From positions 5,337,001-5,401,000 of the forward strand of contig NZ_JAQFIL010000001.1 in the NCBI RefSeq assembly GCF_029504655.1: 64,000 nucleotides of DNA, in the 5' to 3' direction. Of this stretch, positions 45,396-52,782 are shown piece by piece. The notes below the pieces were generated by a model, which had not been told where the DNA came from, did no database searches, and was given only the letters and a program-made list of their open reading frames with translations. Each line of letters opens with the position of its first letter. The first letter of the stretch is position 1. The position numbers were made by a program, and so were the translations under genes. The stretch comes from Catalinimonas alkaloidigena. Lineage in GTDB: Bacteria; Bacteroidota; Bacteroidia; Cytophagales; Cyclobacteriaceae.

Positions 45396-46643
45396 ATGAT
45401 AAGAATTAACCGTTTCGTGTTTGTACTATTCGTACTGGCTTTACTGGGAGGAGAAGGGTACGCGACTCATTTTATTCGGCTGGATTCAAGCCGCCTGGCC
45501 AGAGTCAAGCAGTCGCTTCAAAATGGCACCGCATCAGCAAGAACGCGCCTGGCTTATGAAGAACTGATAAAGGACGCGGATCACTTACTTACTATAGAAA
45601 ACCCCAGCGTGGTGGACAAATCCATAGCTCCCCCCACAGGCGATAAACACGACTATCTGAGCATCAGTCGCTATTGGTGGCCAGACCCGGAAAGTCCGGA
45701 CGGATTGCCCTGGATAAGGAAAGATGGAGAAACCAATCCGGATACGCAAACTGATGCAGTGGATAGAAAGAGGTTGAGTCTTATGACCAACGGAGTGCAG
45801 CGCCTGAGTCTTGCTTATTATTTTTCGGGCAATGAGCAGTATGCAAAGAAGGCTACCAATATGATCAAAACGTGGTTCCTTGACGATGACACTCGAATGA
45901 ATCCACATCTGGAATTTGCACAAAGTGTTCCCGGCAATCCCAGGCGACGACCTTTCGGCATTCTGGATGGCAGATCCATCATTATGAATGTTCCGGACGC
46001 CATTGAGATTCTTTCCGATTCTCCGCACTGGACAAATTCTCACCATAGGAAAATGTCAAAATGGTTCAATGATTACCTGGCATGGTTGACCGAAAGTGAT
46101 TTGGGTAAGCAGGGCATGGAGTTGGATAACAATCACGGTTCATGGTATAAATATCAGGTAGCAGCACTCGCACTATACTTAGGAAAAGAACCATTAGTGA
46201 GAAGGATGGTGGAAATGGCGCAGCAAAGTCTGGAGCAGCAACTGAATGAGCAAGGGGGACAGATCCATGAACTCGAACGCACGAGATCATTTTTCTATAG
46301 CTGCTTCAATCTTGAGGCATTAACCAGTATCGCTACTCTCGCCGATCAGGTTGGCATAAACATGTGGCATTTTACCACGAGTGAAGGAAAGAGTCTGAAA
46401 TTAGCTATCAATTACCTAACGCCTGTTGTTAGCGGTGAAGATTGGCCTTATCCAAGCAAACAAGGGGTAAACTTGTCTTACTTGGTACCTCTTCTGATCC
46501 GCGTTCCTGAAAAAGAAACTTCAAATGAATTTGACCAGCTGTTGTTCAGCGCCATAAGCATACTTGAAGAACAGGAGCGTACAACTGGAGAAAAAAACGA
46601 AGTCCTTCAGGAATTGAGCTTACTAAAAGGCATCAATGATTGA
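45396..46643 (+). CDS. Alginate-lyase-domain protein (PF05426 type; PL5/PL38-like)
   Basis: Read from ATG 45396 it is 415 residues with a short signal peptide (MIRINR, then hydrophobic, ending GYA). A GTG at 45369 and ATG at 45384 would add residues before the charged start. The alpha-barrel carries the family pattern: PTGDKHDYLSISRYWWPDP (about 82-100), NNHGSWY (245-251, with Asn246, His247 and Tyr251 as candidate catalytic residues) and ELERTRSFFYSCFNLEAL (about 292-309). Families PL5 and PL38 share this fold and act on alginate or polyglucuronate. It has no lipobox, so it is probably periplasmic. It closes the alginate locus, 211 bases behind the transporter gene. Confidence 0.8.
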   Translation: MIRINRFVFVLFVLALLGGEGYATHFIRLDSSRLARVKQSLQNGTASARTRLAYEELIKDADHLLTIENPSVVDKSIAPPTGDKHDYLSISRYWWPDPESPDGLPWIRKDGETNPDTQTDAVDRKRLSLMTNGVQRLSLAYYFSGNEQYAKKATNMIKTWFLDDDTRMNPHLEFAQSVPGNPRRRPFGILDGRSIIMNVPDAIEILSDSPHWTNSHHRKMSKWFNDYLAWLTESDLGKQGMELDNNHGSWYKYQVAALALYLGKEPLVRRMVEMAQQSLEQQLNEQGGQIHELERTRSFFYSCFNLEALTSIATLADQVGINMWHFTTSEGKSLKLAINYLTPVVSGEDWPYPSKQGVNLSYLVPLLIRVPEKETSNEFDQLLFSAISILEEQERTTGEKNEVLQELSLLKGIND

Positions 46644-47184
46644 ATCCGAAATAAAGCGGTTGAGTTCTGGTATGATGATCATCGAGCCTGACAAAGATAT
46701 TAAGTCGTTAAGGCATACGTTTCCGGTAGCCTCCACTTGGCGGGTCTATCCGTACCAGTAACTCTACTCAAAGGGAGTTGGGATATTGTTCCATACTCCT
46801 TCCCCTTTTATGTGTCAAAGCCTGCTATTTCCTTCATGGATTGGCTAATCCGCCCTTCCCCATTCAGTGAAGATGCCGGAAAACAGATTCCTTTGACCAT
46901 ATGTGCCGCATCCACCTCTTCAAAAGATAATGGAGAGATGCGCAGACAAGCTCTGTTATCAGCATAGAACACAGCGTCGGTCAAAAAAATTGGTCGGCAA
47001 AATAGTCCTTTTTGCCCCTACAATCTTCCCATACTTCTAGTATTGCCAACCCCTAACCTATCCTCCAGTACACTATACTAATCGGTAGAAATGAAATACC
47101 ATAGCCCCATTGCGCTAGCGGCATCAAATCAAAATACTGATTTCAAATAGTATTTATCATTAACCCTTTTAAACAGTAAAAATC
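46644..47184. other. Intergenic region at the right end of the alginate locus
   Basis: About 540 bases. A 76-codon frame at 46737-46967 has no recognisable product. The minus strand also reads in open pieces with stops, so decayed coding sequence is possible, but no family could be named. The last 60 bases are AT-rich and probably hold the promoter of the next gene. Confidence 0.35.
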
Positions 47185-48039
47185 ATGAAAATATCAGCAT
47201 CATTCATCAATTTCAGCAAGAGAACACTACTCTTTTCCTTAATAATTATTGCCATATGTACAGGTATATCCTGGGGAAAGCCTTCCTTTTTTGAGAAAGG
47301 GCCGAAGGAAGAGATAAAATCGTACATTGAGACCAATGTGTTACCGGTAATACGGGGACAACGCCAGAAGTTGGAAGATGAATTAAGTGCCGAAGAAAAG
47401 CAGAAGCTTAGCACGTTGCGAGCGCAAATGCAAAAGTTGAAAGACCAACATAAAGAGGGATTCAGCAAAGCTTCAATGCGAGAGGAACCTACCAAAGAGG
47501 AATGGGAAGCGCAGAAATCCCTACGAGAGGAGAGAAAACAGCTCATGGATGAGCTCATGCCCATCGCAAAGCAGCATGAGTCTACAATCAATCAGCTAAC
47601 TGCCGAGATCGAAGGGCAACAACTGCAGTGGAAGAGTGACATTCAAGCAATTGTTACCTTGCTAGAAGATGCAGATGAATCCAATTCTATCTTTTCTCCA
47701 CCACGCAAAGCTTACGAGGAGTTGGTGTTTGGCCACCCCGCCCTTTTTCTACTGTTGGATCCTGATGCTACCCCTTCGGAAGGAAGCAGCCAGTCCCATC
47801 TGTACCCTAACCCAGTGAATGAGGCCAGTATTTTTGAATACCAACTAGCGAAAAAAGGACCGGTCATCATTTCATTATTTGATGCTGAAGGGATATCCGT
47901 TAAAACCTTAGTATACGAAATTCAGGACCCGGGAAATTACCGGATTTCTATGGAGAGTGATAAGCTGGCACCCGGCACTTATGAATATTCTTTCTCCACA
48001 GCTGAAAAGACTGAAACAGGCCATTTTATGAAGCTTTAG
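47185..48039 (+). CDS. T9SS cargo with Spy/CpxP-like coiled coil and C-terminal sorting domain
   Basis: A 284-residue exported protein. Signal peptide 1-31 (ending SWG-K). Residues about 40-165 are charged alpha-helix, rich in Lys, Glu and Gln (EEKQKLSTLRAQMQKLKDQ), like Spy/CpxP-type periplasmic proteins. The last 80 residues are a T9SS type A sorting domain: LYPNPVNEASIFEYQL, then APGTYEYSFS and a closing KL. It is one of two T9SS cargo proteins in the window. It is alone, with a hairpin 22 bases after the stop. The coiled-coil part may bind surface proteins or metals; no direct evidence. Confidence 0.75.
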   Translation: MKISASFINFSKRTLLFSLIIIAICTGISWGKPSFFEKGPKEEIKSYIETNVLPVIRGQRQKLEDELSAEEKQKLSTLRAQMQKLKDQHKEGFSKASMREEPTKEEWEAQKSLREERKQLMDELMPIAKQHESTINQLTAEIEGQQLQWKSDIQAIVTLLEDADESNSIFSPPRKAYEELVFGHPALFLLLDPDATPSEGSSQSHLYPNPVNEASIFEYQLAKKGPVIISLFDAEGISVKTLVYEIQDPGNYRISMESDKLAPGTYEYSFSTAEKTETGHFMKL

Positions 48040-48060
48040 GGTCAGTATTTTTTAATATTT

Positions 48061-48097
48061 CTTACTCTTTAGGGATGTAAATGTTCCCAGGAGTAAG
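48061..48097 (+). terminator. Hairpin behind the T9SS coiled-coil gene
   Basis: CTTACTC (48061-48067) pairs with GAGTAAG (48091-48097), and an inner GGGA/TCCC (48072-48075 with 48085-48088) extends it. There is no U-tract, so termination is uncertain; it lies between two plus-strand genes. Confidence 0.4.
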
Positions 48098-48127
48098 ACC
48101 GATTTACTCATTAACTTACATTTGCTC

Positions 48128-48631
48128 ATGTACAATATCATTAGTGAAATAGCCACCATCCGCTACGAAACCGAGTTGGAGGCAGTGGCCGTTGATTTCC
48201 AGGGAAAAGGTCATATTGAAAAGTACAAACAGGCCTTAGAGCTTGCGCTCTTATTAGCGATCAACCAAAATACCAACAAATGGCTTTTCATAAAAAATGA
48301 TTTCTCTGACCTGAATACGGATCAATTCCTGTTATTTATCAATGCCTCTTATCAGCGCTTCTACCGCCTTTTGCCAGCATGCAAATTTGCGGTGTATAGC
48401 AAACCTCAGGCATTTGAAAAGTTGCTTGTAAAATATGCCTGTCTCAACAAGAAAGAGGAAGATTTGAACCTGGGATTTTTCAAAAGTAAAACCAACGCTT
48501 ATCTCTATTTATCGGAAACATCCTCTACCGGCACCTACAGTTACCTACAAGTATCGCCGGAGGGGTATGTCGATGCAGAGCCTGAGAAAAACCATATGAA
48601 CGATAGAGAAAAAGCCGCTATTCTTCGGTAA
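48128..48631 (+). CDS. Hypothetical cytoplasmic protein, STAS-like size
   Basis: From ATG 48128 it is 167 residues; a TTG at 48122 is the alternative. No signal peptide or membrane segment. The N-terminal two thirds alternate beta and alpha (YETELEAVAVDF, HIEKYKQALELALLLA, WLFIKNDFSDL, CKFAVYS), like small STAS/SpoIIAA-type proteins found beside two-component systems in Bacteroidota. The gene is 180 bases before the LytS-like kinase, so a link to it is possible. I do not recognise a specific family. Confidence 0.55.
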   Translation: MYNIISEIATIRYETELEAVAVDFQGKGHIEKYKQALELALLLAINQNTNKWLFIKNDFSDLNTDQFLLFINASYQRFYRLLPACKFAVYSKPQAFEKLLVKYACLNKKEEDLNLGFFKSKTNAYLYLSETSSTGTYSYLQVSPEGYVDAEPEKNHMNDREKAAILR

Positions 48632-48811
48632 AATAAGGGTGTTAGTCTAGTACACTGGACAAAGAATTCGTAAGCCTTTACTTTTATAAGCCATCTTTTA
48701 ACTATAATTGATGAACCAATAAAATTAGTGTTCGCCCTGAAGAAGCAAGTGTCCGGGGGAAGGGGCGGAAGAAGTTACGGAGGCAGCTGGTCTTAGTCAC
48801 GATTAACATCC

Positions 48812-49852
48812 ATGATATACATTGAAGAAAAGAAGGGGAAGCAGATTGTACAGTGGGCACTACACCTCCTCCTGTGGGGCTTCTTGTTTTGTTTCCCCCT
48901 TTTCTTTTCTGAGAACAACCCAAAGTGGCAGGAGATGTTGCAAAGACACTGGCAGGCACTAACCTTCTCCGCCGTCATTTTTTACACTAACTACTTTTTT
49001 CTGGTCGACCGGTTTTTAATGAAGAGAAAAGTGAGTGCCTTCGTTATTTTCAATATTTTGCTAATACTTGTTTGTCTTATTGCGTTAGAAAGTATCCATG
49101 AGGTAAGGGAACCTCAACCGCCCTTGCAGACCGGTCCTCCCCCTCCGTTCTCAAGAGGAATGAACTGGTTCCGTCAAGGTTCTTTCCTGCTGCTGGCAGT
49201 ATGCATCTGTGTGGCGGTCAAGCTGACTATCCGGTGGTACAGAGCGGAAGCTCAGCGAAAGAAAACGGAAAACGAACATCTGAAGTCCGAACTTACGTAC
49301 TTGAGGTATCAGCTTCAACCACACTTTTTTTTCAATACGCTCAACAACATTTATTCACTGGTGGACCAGGATCCTTCCCTGGCCCAAAAATCCATTCATC
49401 ATCTAAGCAAACTTATGCGCTACCTGCTGTATGAGTCCAGCATTATGGAGGTACCCCTCACCAAAGAGGTAACTTTCATCAAAGACTATGTCTACCTCAT
49501 GCAGCTTCGGGTGCCTAGGCAAACGGATATTCAACTGCATTTTCCAGCCACTATTCCCGACCTGCTCATCGCTCCGCTGCTGTTTGTCTCACTGGTTGAA
49601 AACGCGTTTAAACATGGCGTTCAAATTTCTACTCCCAGCTTTGTTCATATGTATCTGGAAACGGATGAGCAACAAATCAGGTTTATGGTAGAAAACAGCA
49701 ACTACCCTAAAACAGGGGAAGATAGAAGTGGCTCCGGTATCGGACTTAAAAATCTGAAGAAACGGCTGAAAATCATATACCCTAACCGCTATGCATTGAA
49801 CATAGAGACCGACGAGAAAAAATATATTACGCAACTCACTATTATTTCCTAA
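48812..49852 (+). CDS. LytS-type sensor histidine kinase (His_kinase PF06580)
   Basis: A 346-residue membrane kinase with about four transmembrane helices (about 12-33, 48-65, 74-93, 122-141) and a Pro-rich loop (PPLQTGPPPPF) between the third and fourth. A short coiled coil leads to the phospho-acceptor His171 in LQPHFFFNTLNNI. The ATPase has ENAFKHG (N box) and SGIGLKNLKKRL (G box). It pairs with the LytTR regulator encoded 3 bases downstream. No extracellular sensor domain is present, so the stimulus is probably in the membrane. Such pairs often control neighbouring genes; targets here are not known. Confidence 0.92.
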   Translation: MIYIEEKKGKQIVQWALHLLLWGFLFCFPLFFSENNPKWQEMLQRHWQALTFSAVIFYTNYFFLVDRFLMKRKVSAFVIFNILLILVCLIALESIHEVREPQPPLQTGPPPPFSRGMNWFRQGSFLLLAVCICVAVKLTIRWYRAEAQRKKTENEHLKSELTYLRYQLQPHFFFNTLNNIYSLVDQDPSLAQKSIHHLSKLMRYLLYESSIMEVPLTKEVTFIKDYVYLMQLRVPRQTDIQLHFPATIPDLLIAPLLFVSLVENAFKHGVQISTPSFVHMYLETDEQQIRFMVENSNYPKTGEDRSGSGIGLKNLKKRLKIIYPNRYALNIETDEKKYITQLTIIS

Positions 49853-49855
49853 AAT

Positions 49856-50572
49856 ATGAAGATAAAGTGCCTGATCGTCGATGATGAATATTTAGCCTTG
49901 GACCTGCTGGAAGGGTACATCAAAAAGACCCCTTTCCTGCAATTGGTGGGCCGCTGCCCCAGTGCTATCGATGCGCTGGCTATCATGGAAGACCAAACGA
50001 TTGACCTGCTGTTCCTGGATATACAGATGTCAGAGCTGAATGGTATCGAGCTCTCCCGGACGCTCATCCACGGGCCTAAAGTAATTTTTACCACTGCTTT
50101 TGAAGAGTACGCATTAGAAGGGTTTAAAGTGAGTGCCCTGGATTACCTGCTGAAGCCCATTAACTACGAGGAATTTTTAACCGCGGCCCATAAAGCCAAG
50201 CAGTGGTTCGAGAGACAAAGTGCACCTATGCCACCAAGCCCGGATGAAGCTTTTATTTTTGTTAAATCAGAATACAAGATCAAGAAAATCCCGCTTGATC
50301 AACTGTTGTACGTAGAGGGGTTGAAAGACTATGTAAAAATCTTTATGGCTGATCAAAGCAGCCCGATCATGAGCCTGATCAGTATGAAAGCCATTGAAGA
50401 AAAATTACCCTCGCATCAGTTTCTGCGCGTTCATCGCTCATTTATCGTAAACATGAACCAGGTGCACACCGTAGAACGGAGCCGCATTGTGTTTGGTACC
50501 ATCTACATACCAGTTTCGGAAAAATACAAAGCTCCCTTTCAGGACTTCATCACCCGACGATTTCTCTCGTAG
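49856..50572 (+). CDS. LytTR-family response regulator
   Basis: A 238-residue regulator. Receiver domain about 1-120 with VDD (8-10), phospho-Asp55 (LFLDIQM) and Lys100 (DYLLKP). The LytTR DNA-binding domain covers about 135-235, including IPLDQLLYVEGLKDYVKI and FLRVHRSFIVNM. Cognate partner of the LytS-like kinase 3 bases upstream. The S41 protease gene follows after 210 bases. LytTR proteins bind pairs of short direct repeats; I did not identify such sites nearby. Confidence 0.95.
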   Translation: MKIKCLIVDDEYLALDLLEGYIKKTPFLQLVGRCPSAIDALAIMEDQTIDLLFLDIQMSELNGIELSRTLIHGPKVIFTTAFEEYALEGFKVSALDYLLKPINYEEFLTAAHKAKQWFERQSAPMPPSPDEAFIFVKSEYKIKKIPLDQLLYVEGLKDYVKIFMADQSSPIMSLISMKAIEEKLPSHQFLRVHRSFIVNMNQVHTVERSRIVFGTIYIPVSEKYKAPFQDFITRRFLS

Positions 50573-50782
50573 ACGGATTACTTCTCAACGTCCTGGAAAA
50601 AAGCTCATTCGTCTAATCGTTTTTTTACACTTGCTACTTTTACTGAGATTAGCCCTATTATCAAGCCTCATGTAGTAACTAAGCGTCCATCCTGCTTAGA
50701 CCATATGTGGGTATTTCATCCAAATGAAAAGTACGATTAAACCTTTTGAGGTAGAATTGATCAAATCTCTAAAAAAATAACC

Positions 50783-52225
50783 ATGGAAGATGCTGTTAAA
50801 TTTTCTCGGCTGTTCATCAGTTGTATGCTAGTACTATTCCTCACGTCCTGCCAGCAAGATGATGATGAAGTGATGGCGCCTATAGTCGAGGAATCTGAGG
50901 AAATTTCGCAGAATGCGTTTATTAACAGTTGGGTGTACGAAGCAATGAATACCTACTATTATTGGAATGAGGATATGGTACTGCCTAGCTCGGTAGAACA
51001 GGATCCGAAGGACTATTTTTATTCATTGCTCAATGAAGAAGATAGATTTTCTTATATCACTGATGATTATCAGGGATTGATGGAGGAGCTTAGTGGAGTA
51101 TATACCAGCATGGGCTACTCTCCCACCTTCGGCCTGCTTTCCAGCACCAATGAAGTATTTATTGCCGTGGAGTACGTATATCCCAATTCTCCGGCCCAGC
51201 AAGCTGGTTTACAGCGAGGAGATATTATATTAGCTATCGATGGACAGCGCCTTACTACAGAGAACTATTTTGATCTATACATCCAGAATCAGTACTCTGT
51301 TACTCTGGCAGAATACGAGGAAGATAGCGGTTTTACTATAAACAACGAGACACTTGCGCTATCAGCGGAGGTAATTGCAGCCGATCCGGTACTTCATAAA
51401 GAGGTCATCAGCACTGCCGATAAAAGGGTAGGCTATTTAGTGTACGCTGAGTTTATCTCCGGCGACAACCAAGCCTGGCTTAGCAGTCTGGACGTTGCCC
51501 TGGATGAGTTTGCTCAGGAAAGCGTCACTGATGTAGTAATAGACTTAAGGTATAACCCAGGCGGAGAGATAGAAGTAGCGCAGTATCTTGCTAGTGCATT
51601 AGCGTCTTCTTCGGCGGTAAGCAGCAATGAAGTGCTGGTTCGTTATGACTATAATGAACCCCTGGAGTCTTCCATTATCCTTTACGAGGGAGAAGCGTCC
51701 GAAAGCTTGGTCTCTACTTTTATCGCTACGGGTCATAATCTCAATTTGAGCCAAATCTATTTTTTGACCGCCAGCAGCACCGCCTCAGCCAGTGAACTGC
51801 TCATCAGTGGGCTGGACCCTTATATGGATGTTATTGTCATTGGTGAAACTACGGTAGGAAAGTTTTACGGTTCATGGGTCATCCCGGACCTGGCGGAACC
51901 GGCGCGCCATGCTTGGGCAGTGATGCCGATTGTTCTCAAATATACCAATGCCGTGGGGGCCACTGATTTTACAGGAGGGCTTACACCAGATTATTCGGTA
52001 GAGGATGACTTGCTGTATGCCAGGCCCTTCGGTGATCCATCTGACCCCTTGCTGGGTACAGCTTTGAACTTAATTTCTGGCGGACAGCATGCTCGATCCC
52101 TGACCAATAGTGCCCATAAATCCTACATAGATCTCGAGAATCCGGTAAAGAGCCAGAAGAACAAATTACTTTTACCTAATGCAGAACAGACGAATCAGAG
52201 TAATGTATACAGTTCCAACGAATAG
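50783..52225 (+). CDS. S41-family C-terminal processing peptidase, lipoprotein, with PDZ domain
   Basis: A 480-residue lipoprotein with Cys23 (LTSC) followed by acidic residues. Domains: an S41 N-terminal helical part (about 40-105), PDZ domain (about 120-200, PNSPAQQAGLQRGDIILAIDG), and the protease core (about 225-420). The catalytic serine lies in TASASE (333-338) and the base is Lys360 in TTVGKFYG; YNPGGE (about 262-267) is the oxyanion segment. It cuts exported proteins in the envelope or at the surface. The last 60 residues are low in order and may be a tail. Its ATG is 210 bases behind the LytTR gene, so it could be under that system's control. Confidence 0.9.
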   Translation: MEDAVKFSRLFISCMLVLFLTSCQQDDDEVMAPIVEESEEISQNAFINSWVYEAMNTYYYWNEDMVLPSSVEQDPKDYFYSLLNEEDRFSYITDDYQGLMEELSGVYTSMGYSPTFGLLSSTNEVFIAVEYVYPNSPAQQAGLQRGDIILAIDGQRLTTENYFDLYIQNQYSVTLAEYEEDSGFTINNETLALSAEVIAADPVLHKEVISTADKRVGYLVYAEFISGDNQAWLSSLDVALDEFAQESVTDVVIDLRYNPGGEIEVAQYLASALASSSAVSSNEVLVRYDYNEPLESSIILYEGEASESLVSTFIATGHNLNLSQIYFLTASSTASASELLISGLDPYMDVIVIGETTVGKFYGSWVIPDLAEPARHAWAVMPIVLKYTNAVGATDFTGGLTPDYSVEDDLLYARPFGDPSDPLLGTALNLISGGQHARSLTNSAHKSYIDLENPVKSQKNKLLLPNAEQTNQSNVYSSNE

Positions 52226-52371
52226 CACCTCTTTGCCATACCTGCTTCTGTACAGCTCATAGTAAGTCAATATCCACCTTCCCAAATTAGGTGGCTAAAA
52301 AAAACATCAACCCAAGCGAAGGATTTTTCTGATTTCAGCATCTAATAAACGAAACATAAACAGTTAACATC

Positions 52372-52782
52372 ATGCAGATTTTTAAAGGCGTATTATTCAG
52401 TGTCTTTGTATTACTTATTTCCCTTTCTTCCCTGAAGGCTCAACGCCCGGGCGGAGGAGGCCCTCCCGGAGGTGGGCCGGAAGAGATGGTCAGCCGGGAA
52501 AAGCAGGCACTCTATGAACAGATAACCGATTTAAGCGATGACCAAACGGCTCTCCTGGATGGCATCTACGATGAATTCGCAACGACGCTAAAGGAAGCTT
52601 TTGAGGAATCGCGCGGAAGCAATGATCGGGAAGCCCGTAGGGAACAGATGCAGGCTTTACGTCAGGAAAAAGACGAACTGATCGCCGATGTGCTTAACGA
52701 AGAGCAGTATGCTATCTACGAAAAACTAGCCATCAGAAGAAATAGGAGAGATAGAGAGTCCGAAGAAAACCAGCCCGAATAG
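52372..52782 (+). CDS. Small exported Spy/CpxP-like protein with Gly/Pro-rich segment
   Basis: A 136-residue protein with a signal peptide (1-23, ending LKA-Q), a linker QRPGGGGPPGGGPEE (24-38), and then charged helices with Leu/Glu/Arg (EQITDLSDDQTALLDGIYDEF; QMQALRQEKDELI). This matches small Spy/CpxP-type or LTXXQ-like periplasmic proteins. The stop codon is followed at once by the ATG of the TonB-dependent receptor, so the two are co-translated. The Gly/Arg/Pro-rich piece reappears in a loop of that receptor and in the EF-hand protein at 56277. Function unknown; metal or stress response is a guess. Confidence 0.7.
   Translation: MQIFKGVLFSVFVLLISLSSLKAQRPGGGGPPGGGPEEMVSREKQALYEQITDLSDDQTALLDGIYDEFATTLKEAFEESRGSNDREARREQMQALRQEKDELIADVLNEEQYAIYEKLAIRRNRRDRESEENQPE

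Noticed and set aside
45585..46046. 153-codon minus-strand frame opposite the PF05426 lyase
   Set aside because: The plus-strand frame has family motifs; the minus frame has none.
46737..46967. 76-codon plus-strand frame
   Set aside because: No recognisable product and no supporting context.
52274..52294. CCACCT/AGGTGG hairpin as terminator of the S41 protease gene
   Set aside because: It is followed by a run of A, not T, on the coding strand, so it does not fit an intrinsic terminator.
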